A DNA stretch of 64,000 nucleotides from CBDEGU01 sp965238045 (GTDB lineage: Bacteria > Acidobacteriota > Terriglobia > Bryobacterales > UBA6623). Of this stretch, positions 1-8,576 are shown piece by piece; position 1 is the stretch's first letter; every line of letters starts with the position of its first letter. The notes beneath the pieces are model-generated. The model made no database searches. It was not told where the DNA came from and saw only the letters and a list, made by a program, of their open reading frames with translations. The translations under genes were made by a program, and so were the position numbers. The stretch spans positions 62,001 to 126,000 of the forward strand of contig CBDEGU010000009.1 of the NCBI GenBank assembly GCA_965238045.1. Direction: 5' to 3'.

Positions 1-453
1 ACGACAAGCCCGGCCGCTGGCGCGGAACACCTTCACGATCTCCTGGAAGAATTCGTATCGCGGATAGAGTTTTTGGCGTTTCTCGTTGCGTGGATAATCG
101 CCGTGCTCGCCGATCAGCAGCACCCCGTCCACCGCCAGCTTGTCGCCGCCGAGCGTGAGCGCCTCGGCGATCGAGGGATAGATCTTCATCGACGGAAAGC
201 GCCGGGCGCGATCCCGGCTCAGATCGCTGTCACCCACTTGGTCGACAAAGAGCGAGACCAGGTCCATCGCCGGACGGTGATGGGCGCCGTTCCAGCCGTA
301 GCCCTCAAGAAAACGATCGACGAAGTGCTGGGTGTGGGAGTACTTGAAAAATACAGTTGAGACGCAGGCGATCTTGGGGCGCTTTTGCGCCAGCGCGGTG
401 GCCGCGAAGGGAAGGGGCAGCGTACCGAGGAGAAACTGTCGTCGAGTCGCCAT
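1..453 (-). CDS. Tat-exported protein of unknown function, partial (runs off left edge)
   Basis: The reverse strand reads into the left edge, so the C-terminal part is missing. The N-terminus has a twin-arginine signal (TRRQFLLG, then a hydrophobic stretch ending AALAQ-like). A second ATG lies 9 bp upstream because ATGGCGACT is duplicated; I chose the inner ATG because the AAAGG motif sits about 9 nt before it and abuts the outer one. The mature part is clearly paralogous to the protein at 37450-38745: both share the segment EALTLGGDKLA, then DGVLL and GEHGDYP, then a KLYPR motif. The biochemical role is unknown. The pair suggests a lineage-specific family of exported proteins. Confidence 0.8.
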   Translation of the reverse strand, partial: MATRRQFLLGTLPLPFAATALAQKRPKIACVSTVFFKYSHTQHFVDRFLEGYGWNGAHHRPAMDLVSLFVDQVGDSDLSRDRARRFPSMKIYPSIAEALTLGGDKLAVDGVLLIGEHGDYPRNEKRQKLYPRYEFFQEIVKVFRASGRACR

Positions 454-629
454 AGTCGCCATCCTTTCGGTTGAACCGGGAGCCGATTCGGCCCAAGTAT
501 ATCACCACGCGCGGGCCGCGCGGCCAAGCGTCTCGGCTGGGCGTCTCGATTCGAAATGAGATGGGGCAGCGGGGTGCCCACCGGCTGGCCCGGAACCAGC
601 GGCCCGTCGGCGGATACTTCCCTGCGGGG

Positions 630-1322
630 TTATTTCGCTTCGGTAATCGTGACCGGATTTACGAGCTCGAAGCTCAGCACCGATTCGGCGCCGATCACGG
701 CCGCGTCGCCGCGGGTGGCAAGCACCGCGCCGCCACCGGCCCCGGCGCCCACCGCCGCGCCTTTCGCGGCTCCTTTGCCGCCGCCTGCCACCGCGCCGAT
801 CACCGCACCGATCGCGCTGCCGATACCGATTTTCTTGGCGTCTTCTTTCTTGCTGGATTTCGCTTCGATGCCATAGCCGCCCGTCTGTATGTCGATTTTC
901 TGTCCGTCGGCTGTCTCAATCTGAGTCAGCTCAACGACCATGCGGGCTCGCCCCTTGACCCGTCCGCCTGCATTCGATTCGACAACCACGCCGCGCACGT
1001 TCGCGCCCTTGGGGGCGATCACCCAGGTACCTTCGACAATCGGTGTTTCGAGACTGGCCGCAAAGTTTTCGCCGGACTTGACGATCTTCGTCGACAGAGT
1101 ATTCATGGTGCGGATCGTAATCGGCGTACCGGCGGCGAGCGTCACGCTCCGCGCCCGGGGTTTCGCCGGCACGCTGGAAGCGGCCGGGCTCGCGGAGGAT
1201 GCTTCTCCTCCCGCGGCGCTCTCGGCGGTTCCCTCCTCCGGCGCCGCGCCTTGTTGACATCCGGCCAGCAGGAGCGATGCCGCCACCGTCAAGATTCCTA
1301 TGGTCCATTTATTCTTTCTCAT
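630..1322 (-). CDS. Putative lipoprotein with glycine-zipper segment
   Basis: About 230 aa. The ATG at 1322 is preceded by a strong AGGAGGAG at about 7 nt, which rules out the longer upstream start. The N-terminus is a lipoprotein signal with lipobox LLLAGC around residues 15-20. It is followed by a low-complexity Ala/Gly/Ser/Glu linker and a soluble domain. Near the C-terminus there is a Gly/Ala-rich zipper (GIGSAIGAVIGAVAGGG and more) typical of outer-membrane-associated small proteins. It is most likely an outer-membrane-anchored structural protein. A 14-bp palindrome lies about 60 bp upstream. Confidence 0.8.
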   Translation of the reverse strand: MRKNKWTIGILTVAASLLLAGCQQGAAPEEGTAESAAGGEASSASPAASSVPAKPRARSVTLAAGTPITIRTMNTLSTKIVKSGENFAASLETPIVEGTWVIAPKGANVRGVVVESNAGGRVKGRARMVVELTQIETADGQKIDIQTGGYGIEAKSSKKEDAKKIGIGSAIGAVIGAVAGGGKGAAKGAAVGAGAGGGAVLATRGDAAVIGAESVLSFELVNPVTITEAK

Positions 1323-1380
1323 CGCAATCTCCTCCTGCCCTCTCCCACGCCCTATCCCACAAGCAACTCTGTGACCCATT

Positions 1381-1394
1381 GTACGTTAACGTAC
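1381..1394. promoter_or_regulatory. Perfect 14-bp palindrome upstream of lipoprotein gene
   Basis: GTACGTTAACGTAC equals its own reverse complement. It lies about 60 bp upstream of the lipoprotein start (minus strand), in the gap between that gene and the dsbD stop. It could be an operator for a dimeric regulator. No regulator is identifiable nearby. Confidence 0.35.
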
Positions 1395-1519
1395 GTCCGG
1401 GACCATTAAGTTGTTTTGTTTCCATCGCGGTTGGGAATCACCCGAGATCACGATCGGGGACGGGCTGCCAGGCAGGAATGACTCGCCCGTGTCAGAATTG
1501 CGCAGGCCGGCGAGAGGCG

Positions 1520-3532
1520 TCAGCGCGCCGGTACATCCGGGCGGTTCTGTGTCAGAAGCGTCGGTCCGCCGGATTCGAGAAACTTCTGAAACTCTCCGAC
1601 GTCGCGGGTCCGGCCCGCGAACTCCGCCACCAGTGATTCATCTGGGCGCAGGATGAGATAGAACGGAATGGCGGTGCTGCCATAGCGCAATTGCAACTCT
1701 TGGTTCAACTCAGTCACATCGTCGTGGCCGTCGGTGTAAAGCTCCAGCAAGACCATATTCTTCGTTAGAGCGACGATGTCCGGCTCGGTGAACATGTTGT
1801 ATTTCATCCATTTGCAGTTCGAGCAGGAATATCCGGTGAAGGCGACCAGCAGAGGTTTTCCGCTCGCTCGGGCCTGGGCCAGCGCGCCGGAGTAGTTGTC
1901 CTTCAGCCAGGCCGCTTTCCCGCCTTCCGCGCCGGGCGCCGTGGCCACCTGCCAGCCCGAGTATTCCAGAGGCGGAATGTAGGCATCGAGTTCGCCGAGC
2001 CGTCCGCCAAACATACCCGGAGCCAGGCTCAATGCACAGATGAGAAACACCGCGCCAGCGCCGAACCTGCCCAAGCCAATCGGAGCATTCGCCTCGCCGA
2101 TTTCATCCGAGAACCGGAACATGCCCAGCAAGTAGAACCCCCCCAGAGCCAGCAGCACGATCCAGATCGAGAGAAACCGTTCGCGCGTCAGGATCTCAAG
2201 CTGGTACATCATGTCGACATTGCTGAGATACTTCAACGCCGCCGCCAGAATGATGAACGCCATCGTCTTCTTGATGCGTCCTAGCCAGCCTCCGCTCTTG
2301 GGAAGCCGTCCAAGATAGGACGGAAACATTGCCAGGAAGAAGAACGGCAGCACCATGCCGCTCGAAAACATCGCCATCCCGAAGATGGGCCAGCCCATCC
2401 CGCCCTGAAGCGAACCGGCGAGCAAGGTGCCGACGAACGGTCCGGTGCAGGCGAACGAAGCCAGCGCGAAGACGAGTCCCATCAGGAGCGTTCCGATGAT
2501 GCCGCCGCGAGACGACATCTGATGGAGTGAAGTGAGCGCGCTGCTCGGCACCGTAATCTCAAACGCCCCGAAAAGGCTCGCCGCAAAGACGACAAAGATG
2601 CCCGCGATGAACAGGTTTACCCAGACGCTCGACGCCAGCTGCACGGTGCCGAATGGACCCATGACCACCGACACGAGCGCGCCCAGTCCCGTGAACAGCA
2701 CGACGACCCCCAGGCAGAAGACGCTGGCTTGCACGATGGAGTTCCGGCGTGATCCAGTGTCGGTGCTCACGAAGTAAGACATGGTGATTGGAATCATCGG
2801 GAACACGCAGGGTGTGAAAATTGACACAAGCCCGAAACCAAAGGCGAGGAACGCAAACTGGATCAGCCCTTCCGATCCGGCCGCCTTGCGGGACCCGGAC
2901 ACCCCGGAGAGAGTCTGGCTGTCAGGCTCGGGTTTAGGCGCCGGTTTGGCCTCGGCGTAGTCGTCGGGGATCACGGGCGAGGCATCTTCGGCCGCGGCCG
3001 AGATGGTCAGAGTCGCCCGTACTTCCTTGCGAACGGGCCTGAGACAGACCTTGTCATTGCAGGCGGAATAAAACGCTGAGGCCTCCAATTCGTACTCCGC
3101 CGCGGACACACCTTCGTTCAGCTGGATTTCGGCCAGGAAGTCCACTTTGTCGTGGAAGAACTCACTGTCCATTTCGAAAATCGGGTCGTACTTGCGCTCG
3201 GGCTTGGGCTGGAAGAAGTTCGCCGAGGCCACGGCGGGCGATTCCGCTAGAGCAAGCTTGGTTGGCGGTGGCCCGCCCAGAGGACCGCCAATGGGCGTTG
3301 TGGGAGCGTAAAGCCGCCAGCCTGGCTCAATCGTGGCCGTGAACCGGCCGACCACGCGGTCACCGGACTTCGCTTGCGCCGGGTCCAGTTGCAAGCTCCA
3401 CTGCACTGGATCGAGTCCGGGTTTCTTCGCGCGGGTCTGTGCAGGCAGCCAAGCTTCGGACACCAGCAAAACCGCAACCAGGAGAACCCATGTTCCCGGC
3501 AGAGGCCATTGATGCGTCTGTTTGCTTTTCAT
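1520..3532 (-). CDS. dsbD: Thiol:disulfide interchange protein DsbD
   Basis: 670 aa, close to the usual DsbD length. Such proteins carry electrons from cytoplasmic thioredoxin across the inner membrane to periplasmic thiol proteins. Residues 1-35 form a signal sequence. The DsbD-alpha-like periplasmic domain has Cys158 and Cys163 (CNDKVC). The polytopic central domain (about 225-510) has the two membrane cysteines in their family contexts, Cys242 in FTPCVFP and Cys362 in FACTGP. The C-terminal thioredoxin-like domain carries CSNC (570-573). All six redox cysteines of the family are therefore present. It stands alone on its strand. No strong Shine-Dalgarno precedes the ATG. Confidence 0.93.
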   Translation of the reverse strand: MKSKQTHQWPLPGTWVLLVAVLLVSEAWLPAQTRAKKPGLDPVQWSLQLDPAQAKSGDRVVGRFTATIEPGWRLYAPTTPIGGPLGGPPPTKLALAESPAVASANFFQPKPERKYDPIFEMDSEFFHDKVDFLAEIQLNEGVSAAEYELEASAFYSACNDKVCLRPVRKEVRATLTISAAAEDASPVIPDDYAEAKPAPKPEPDSQTLSGVSGSRKAAGSEGLIQFAFLAFGFGLVSIFTPCVFPMIPITMSYFVSTDTGSRRNSIVQASVFCLGVVVLFTGLGALVSVVMGPFGTVQLASSVWVNLFIAGIFVVFAASLFGAFEITVPSSALTSLHQMSSRGGIIGTLLMGLVFALASFACTGPFVGTLLAGSLQGGMGWPIFGMAMFSSGMVLPFFFLAMFPSYLGRLPKSGGWLGRIKKTMAFIILAAALKYLSNVDMMYQLEILTRERFLSIWIVLLALGGFYLLGMFRFSDEIGEANAPIGLGRFGAGAVFLICALSLAPGMFGGRLGELDAYIPPLEYSGWQVATAPGAEGGKAAWLKDNYSGALAQARASGKPLLVAFTGYSCSNCKWMKYNMFTEPDIVALTKNMVLLELYTDGHDDVTELNQELQLRYGSTAIPFYLILRPDESLVAEFAGRTRDVGEFQKFLESGGPTLLTQNRPDVPAR

Positions 3533-3871
3533 GACAGGTCTATTGTTTTATTCGCCGCGAAAAGCAAATTCGTTATCATCGCCGGATCCTATTTCCCCTC
3601 AGTCTACACCCTCGGACCGTTTGTCTCGCCCGGTCTGGCACCCGGTTTGGCGAACGGGCCGCGCCAACTGTTTTGCATACAACGCCGGGTTCCCTCTACT
3701 CTTGGGAATAGCTTTGGACGCCGACGCGGCGAGATCCCGAAGCGGTCGCGTTCTTTGCGCAACTGCTGGAGCAGGCCAAAGACATTGCCGGCTGGTAGAG
3801 GGACGCCGATTCGTACTTCCGCCCGCGCGAGCCCGGTAAGATAGAGCATTCGCGTAGCCGCCCGGTCCGTC
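3533..3871. other. Divergent intergenic region without a supported gene
   Basis: 339 bp between the dsbD start and the divergent dehydrogenase start. A -10-like TAAGAT at about 3837-3842 lies 30 nt before the dehydrogenase ATG. Around 3728-3798 one plus frame gives a short helix-like peptide (DPEAVAFFAQLLEQAKDIAG) ending at a stop, possibly the relic tail of a TPR-type gene. Nothing else is recognisable. Confidence 0.4.
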
Positions 3872-4798
3872 ATGCGTATTCACGTTCTGTCGTTATCGCC
3901 GATGTCCGAAGCTCAGAAGGAGCGAATCAGCGCTCTGGGCGAGCTTCACTACCACGACGAGGTACTTGGGGATGCGACGATGGGCGAGCGCTGCGGGGGC
4001 GCGGAGATCTTGATCATTACGCCGCGCATTGCGGTGGATATTATTCCGTATCTCGATGGCTGCCGGTTTGTCTCGGTGCAGGGCGCCGGAGTGGACGGGC
4101 TGGATTTGCCGAGGCTTCGGGAACAAGGGATCGTTGTTTCGAATGTGCCCGACTTTTGCACCGACGCGGTCGCCGAACATGCGTTCGCGCTGCTGCTGGG
4201 CGTCGCCAAGAGAATCCAGCAGGGGCCTGCCCTGCTGCGGGAAGGCGGCTGGTCCTCGGCCCTGGCCTATTCAACCTCTGGGCTCAGGGATAAGACGATG
4301 GGGCTATTCGGGTGCGGCAAGATCGGAAGCCGCATCGCCGAGATTGCGCGGGCATTCGGCCTGAGCGTGCGGTCGGTGGTCGGCGACCCGGCGCGCCCCA
4401 GGACCGTGCCCGTGGTTGGGTTTGAGACCTTGCTCGCCGAAAGCGATTTTATCGTCCTGGCCGCCCCGGCGAACCGCTCCACGAGGGGCATCTTCGGCCG
4501 GGCGGCCTTCGCGCGGATGCGGCCCGGAGCCATTCTCATCAACATCAGCCGCGCGTCGCTCATCGACCAGGCGGCCCTGCTCGACGCACTCGACGAGGGA
4601 CGCATTGCGGGCGCCGGCATCGACGTCTTCGCGCCGGAACCGCCGCCACCCGATGATCCGTTGCTTCATCACCGGAAGGTGCTCGTCAGCCCTCACGTGG
4701 CCTGGGGAACCGCCGATGCCCTGGAGAGGCTGCTGGACCTCAGCATTGCCAACGCCGAGGCGTTCGTCGCGGGCACGCCGGTGAATGTCGTCACTTAG
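3872..4798 (+). CDS. D-isomer-specific 2-hydroxyacid dehydrogenase
   Basis: 308 aa, a normal length for the family. These enzymes reduce 2-keto acids to D-2-hydroxy acids, or the reverse, with NAD(P)H. The Rossmann signature GLFGCGKIGSRIAE is at 144-157. Catalytic Arg227 (ISRASLID), Glu256 (FAPEP) and His275 (SPHVAWG) are in the canonical order. The N-terminal substrate domain is shorter than in PGDH, and there is no ACT domain. Substrate is undetermined; glyoxylate/hydroxypyruvate-type acids are possible. A TAAGAT box lies 30 nt upstream. Confidence 0.9.
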   Translation: MRIHVLSLSPMSEAQKERISALGELHYHDEVLGDATMGERCGGAEILIITPRIAVDIIPYLDGCRFVSVQGAGVDGLDLPRLREQGIVVSNVPDFCTDAVAEHAFALLLGVAKRIQQGPALLREGGWSSALAYSTSGLRDKTMGLFGCGKIGSRIAEIARAFGLSVRSVVGDPARPRTVPVVGFETLLAESDFIVLAAPANRSTRGIFGRAAFARMRPGAILINISRASLIDQAALLDALDEGRIAGAGIDVFAPEPPPPDDPLLHHRKVLVSPHVAWGTADALERLLDLSIANAEAFVAGTPVNVVT

Positions 4799-4856
4799 CC
4801 GGCACTTCGCGCCGTCACTTAGCGGGGGATGGCCAGCGAGTGGCCTGGGCCGCTGC

Positions 4857-5258
4857 TCAGGTCTGGCCGAATTTTTTCTTCAGCCCTTCGGCGAATCTCG
4901 CGACATCGATCACGAACCGTTCGTGCGTGCCTTTCCCGATAACCTCTTGTTCATCGGTCGCCTCCACATCGAAGATGATTTTTCTCCCCTCAATCGCGCG
5001 GACCGTGGCCCGGTAGGTAATTTCCGCGCCCGCCGGCGTCGCTGCCAGGTGAGAGACGTTCACATGGGTTCCTACCGTATCCTGGCCCTGGGCGAGATGC
5101 GGCAGCACGGCGTCTCTGGCGGTGAATTCCATGCGGCTGATCATGGCCGGGGTGGCGAGCGAGGGCTTGACATCGGGTCCCAGAAACGAGATGCAGTCTT
5201 GCTCGGGAATCGGGCCTCGCCGCTCGAGGGTCGTGCCAATTTCCACCATGTGCATCAT
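4857..5258 (-). CDS. FlK-type hotdog thioesterase
   Basis: 133 aa single hotdog fold. The triad of fluoroacetyl-CoA thioesterase FlK (Thr42, Glu50, His76) is reproduced with exact spacing: Thr36 in LATPAM, Glu44 in RMEF and His70 in VSHLAATP (gaps 8 and 26 residues in both). It is predicted to hydrolyse a small acyl-CoA; specificity for fluoroacetyl-CoA is not implied. Start is uncertain (ATG codons at 5258, 5255 and 5249; no clear SD). It is divergent from the SelA-like gene with only 11 bp between the starts. Confidence 0.85.
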   Translation of the reverse strand: MMHMVEIGTTLERRGPIPEQDCISFLGPDVKPSLATPAMISRMEFTARDAVLPHLAQGQDTVGTHVNVSHLAATPAGAEITYRATVRAIEGRKIIFDVEATDEQEVIGKGTHERFVIDVARFAEGLKKKFGQT

Positions 5259-5269
5259 AATATCCAGAT

Positions 5270-6427
5270 ATGAGCGAACAAGAAACGACCTACGAGCTGA
5301 GCCGGGTGCTGAACGCCATCGGCATGCCCACCATCATCGGCGCGAACGTCGTGCCAGAGGAGATTCGCAAGATTGCCAACGAGGCCATGTCGATGAACAT
5401 GGAGATCGATTCCTTACAGGCGGCGGCGAGCCGCGTCATCGCGAAGCGGACCGGCGCCGAGGCCGGCTGCGTGACCGCCTGCTGCGCCGCGGGCATTGCC
5501 GTTACCGTGGCGGCCTCGATGACGGGCGCGAACCTGGCACGAGTTCTTCAGCTGCCCGACACCGGGGGAATGAAGGATGAGGTGATTCTGCAACTCGGTC
5601 ACAATCTGAATTTCGGCGGCGAGATCTCGCAAATGGTACGGCTGACCGGCGCCAAACTCAAACTCATCGGGACGGCGAATCACTGCGACCGTTTCCATCT
5701 TCGGGGTGCGCTGAGCGATCGCACCGCCGCGGTGCTCTTCGTTGAAAACGGAGCCGTTCATCCCGAGGGCAACTTTATTCCCCTGGAAGACTGCGTGCGG
5801 GTCGCCGGCAAGGCCGGCGTGCCGGTGCTCGTCGATGCGGCGGGCGAAGCCGACCTGCGGCCGTTCGTCCAGGCGGGAGCCTCGGCCGTGATTACCAGCG
5901 CTCACAAGATGATGGGCGCGCCGACTTCGGGAATGATCTGCGGAACCAAAGACCTGGTCCGCGCCAGCTATCTCCAGAATTGGGGCATCGGACGGGCGAT
6001 GAAGGTCGGCAAGGAGGGCATTGCTGGGTGTATGGCGGCGGTGGACCGATGGTATTCGCGCGATCAGGCGATGGAGCGACTCCGCTTTGAGCAGTTGGCG
6101 GTGATTCTCGGCCGGCATCTGACGCTGGGCCGAACCGATAGCCCCAGTCTGGTAGAAGTGGAAATTCCGCCCAGCACAGGGCTGACCGCCCGGCAGTTCG
6201 CCAATCGGCTGCGTGAGGGTGATCCGCAAATTTGGGTGCGGAGCGCGACCGATCATCGCGGCGCGCCGCGCATCTCGCTAAGCCTCTACGTCATGGACGA
6301 GCAAGACGCGGAACTCATCGGCCAAACCATCTCACGGGCCCTAGCCAACCCCGCCCCTCCGGCCGAGGACGTGCCGTTCCACGACCTCTACCACTCGGAA
6401 GAGCGCTTGATGAAGTGGCCTGATTAG
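5270..6427 (+). CDS. SelA/DgaE-like PLP-dependent enzyme
   Basis: 385 aa. It resembles the L-seryl-tRNA(Sec) selenium transferase-like fold-type I family, which also includes D-glucosaminate-6-phosphate ammonia-lyase. The PLP aspartate is Asp189 (VLVDAAGE) and the Schiff-base lysine is Lys213 in SAHKMMGAPTSG. No selenocysteine genes (selB, selC, selD) are nearby, so an amino-acid or amino-sugar lyase role is more likely than selenium transfer. It is divergent from a thioesterase gene. The start lacks a clear SD and may be leaderless. Confidence 0.85.
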   Translation: MSEQETTYELSRVLNAIGMPTIIGANVVPEEIRKIANEAMSMNMEIDSLQAAASRVIAKRTGAEAGCVTACCAAGIAVTVAASMTGANLARVLQLPDTGGMKDEVILQLGHNLNFGGEISQMVRLTGAKLKLIGTANHCDRFHLRGALSDRTAAVLFVENGAVHPEGNFIPLEDCVRVAGKAGVPVLVDAAGEADLRPFVQAGASAVITSAHKMMGAPTSGMICGTKDLVRASYLQNWGIGRAMKVGKEGIAGCMAAVDRWYSRDQAMERLRFEQLAVILGRHLTLGRTDSPSLVEVEIPPSTGLTARQFANRLREGDPQIWVRSATDHRGAPRISLSLYVMDEQDAELIGQTISRALANPAPPAEDVPFHDLYHSEERLMKWPD

Positions 6428-6489
6428 GTTGAGCGCTAAGCCCAAGGTTGAGCACCAGGCCCAGCACCTCGCCCGCCGAGAAATGCGGA

Positions 6490-7464
6490 CTATGGCCAGA
6501 GGTCAGGATGGAGAAGCTTCTCGTCGCTTACTTCGATTTTCCGGATCGCGGTTGCCGCCTCCGCTGCCAGCGGGCCCATCTGGGCGTAGCGAACAGCGGC
6601 GTCGACTTCTTCCACCTTCGATGCGCCCACCAGCGCCGTGCCAGTCAGCGAGTTGCTCAGTACGTAGCGATAGGCTAGCTCAGGCAAACCTTCGGCGCCG
6701 TTCTTGCCGAGTCGCGCCGCGGCCTCGGCCGCCGAACGCAGCGGCGCCAACTCCTCGGGCAGGTGCCGGTAGCGGTACGTCAAGACTCCCTTGAGCAAGA
6801 CCGACCGAACGACGATTCCAACATCGCGCTTTCGTGCCCGTGCAAGCACATCCGCCTCGGGCCGGCGATCAAGCAAACTGTAAGCAATTTGAATGCAGTC
6901 ACAAGCGCCGCTATCGATCGCCAACCGGGCGGCTTCAGGGCCGTAGACACTGGTGCCGATGAAGCGGACCTCGCCCGTGCGGCGCAACCGATCGAGCGCT
7001 TCCCACACTTCCTGACCGGCCATGCTGGAAGCGGACGCACTGTGAAGCATCATCACGTCGATCCGGTCGGTCTGAAGCGCCCTCAGGCTCTCGTCGAGCG
7101 AACGGCGGAAATGATCGCGCAACGTGCCGGGGCTCGCCGTTTCTTTCTCATCCGCGGAAAGTTTCGACGCCAGAACAAACTCTTGTCGCCGCGACTTCAG
7201 TACTCGGCCGATGATGGCTTCGCTCTCTCCGTAGGCCCGGGCCGTGTCGATATAGTTGATCCCCAAATCAAGCGCCCGGTGAAGCAGGGCCTCGGCGGCG
7301 GCCTCGTCCGGACGTCGATCCCCCCCACCGGCCGCGATGCCATAGTCCATCCCGATCTCAACCGTACCGAGTGAGATCTCCGAGACGAGCAGATTAGTTT
7401 TTCCGAGACGCCGTTTCTTCAGCAAGAGATTTTCCCCGCCCACAACACCACGCGGCAGCGGCAT
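6490..7464 (-). CDS. Aldo/keto reductase
   Basis: About 324 aa, (beta/alpha)8 NADP-dependent oxidoreductase. The N-terminus has the family entry RRLGKTNLLVSEISLGT. The catalytic tetrad is visible as Asp and Tyr in IDTARAYGES, Lys in ASKL and His in MMLHSA. The open frame continues upstream to 7608, but that extension is Arg-rich and overlaps the divergent aldolase gene, so the ATG at 7464 is preferred. A TTG closer to KKRRLGK with an upstream GGGGAAAA is an alternative. Substrate unknown. Confidence 0.88.
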   Translation of the reverse strand: MPLPRGVVGGENLLLKKRRLGKTNLLVSEISLGTVEIGMDYGIAAGGGDRRPDEAAAEALLHRALDLGINYIDTARAYGESEAIIGRVLKSRRQEFVLASKLSADEKETASPGTLRDHFRRSLDESLRALQTDRIDVMMLHSASASSMAGQEVWEALDRLRRTGEVRFIGTSVYGPEAARLAIDSGACDCIQIAYSLLDRRPEADVLARARKRDVGIVVRSVLLKGVLTYRYRHLPEELAPLRSAAEAAARLGKNGAEGLPELAYRYVLSNSLTGTALVGASKVEEVDAAVRYAQMGPLAAEAATAIRKIEVSDEKLLHPDLWP

Positions 7465-7558
7465 CGTACCCGGCCGGCCAGCGCTTTGCTCACCGTCAGG
7501 ATAGTACGAGCGGTAGCGCCGCCGTTGTAACTGCACTCTGATGCGGCATAATATCTCG

Positions 7559-8338
7559 ATGACCAAGAGCCGGGTTCTTCGTAAGCTTCGCGCGGGCGAG
7601 TTCGTCAAGGTGGCGGGGATCAGCCGCGTAACCGATGCCTGGCTGACCGAAACCGTGGGCCGGATTGGTTACGACTGCATCTGGTTCGATATGGAGCATC
7701 GCTCCTTCGGCTATGACAAGATCGATCCTATTTCGCTGGCTTGCCGCCAGACAGGAATGGATCTGATGGCGCGGATTCACAAAGCCAGTTACGGCGATCC
7801 GATGCGGGCGCTGGAGTTCGGCGCCAACGGCTTGATGATTCCTCATATTCGCAGCGCGGCCGAGGCGCGCCAGTGGGTCGAGTGGGTGCGCTTCCCGCCG
7901 CTGGGCAAGCGGGGCTTCGACGGAGCGGGCGCCGATGCCGATTATGCTGCCTGCGACCCCAGGGAGTATCTCGAACACGCTAGCAAAGAGGTTTTCCTGG
8001 CCTTCCAGATCGAAGACAAGGAGGCGGTTGAAAGCCTCGACGAGATCGCGGAGGTGGAGGGGTTTGATTTGTTTTTCATCGGCATGGCGGATCTCAGTCT
8101 GAGCTATGGCGTGCCCTTCGAGTTCAATAATCCTGTGTTGCAAGAAGTGATCGACCGGGTGGCGGAGGCGGCGGCCAAGACAGGCCGCTGGTGGGGCACG
8201 CCCACCGGCACGCCCGAGCACGCGCAGAGAATTCTCGACCGGGGCGGGCGCATGGTGACGGCTGGTTCGGACCACATGTTCCTGCTGCGGGGCTTCCAGG
8301 AATCCTTTGAGCAGTATTCGGCTCTGCGGTTGCCCTAG
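7559..8338 (+). CDS. HpcH/HpaI family aldolase
   Basis: About 259 aa. The family cleaves or condenses 2-keto-3-deoxy acids (for example 2-dehydro-3-deoxyglucarate or 4-hydroxy-2-oxoheptanedioate) to pyruvate plus an aldehyde, using a divalent metal. Visible motifs are WFDMEH, an Arg in MARIHK, the metal-ligand Glu in FQIEDKEA and Asp in GMADLS. An in-frame ATG also occurs at 7541; the inner one starts MTKSRVLRKLRAGE, as in homologues. A -10-like CATAAT precedes it closely. It is back to back with the aldo/keto reductase, suggesting linked sugar-acid metabolism. Confidence 0.87.
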   Translation: MTKSRVLRKLRAGEFVKVAGISRVTDAWLTETVGRIGYDCIWFDMEHRSFGYDKIDPISLACRQTGMDLMARIHKASYGDPMRALEFGANGLMIPHIRSAAEARQWVEWVRFPPLGKRGFDGAGADADYAACDPREYLEHASKEVFLAFQIEDKEAVESLDEIAEVEGFDLFFIGMADLSLSYGVPFEFNNPVLQEVIDRVAEAAAKTGRWWGTPTGTPEHAQRILDRGGRMVTAGSDHMFLLRGFQESFEQYSALRLP

Positions 8339-8576
8339 CAGGTTGTGGCGGGAGTCGGGGTGCTGGGCATGCTGAGTGAAAGCTAGCGGCTCGACCGTTC
8401 TCCGGCCCGTTCCCGTCACGACGAGCGGTTCCGCCGCTTGCCGGGCGACTGTGGAAGAATAAGGGCGTAGCTCAGCGGGCTGGCGCAGGTCTTGGTTTTC
8501 TTCACCGGCGCGGCAGATTGAATTCCCACAGGCAACTGCTCTCACCTGCATCGCTCGTGATCGCTAGACGGCTCTG

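Noticed and set aside
3599..3883. Short overlapping frames in the dsbD upstream region
   Set aside because: No SD, no family resemblance, and they overlap the dehydrogenase start.
8463..8475. GGGCGTAGCTCAG looks like the 5' end of a tRNA gene
   Set aside because: No matching 3' acceptor arm (TACGCCC), no anticodon stem or T-loop follows; a chance or degraded match.
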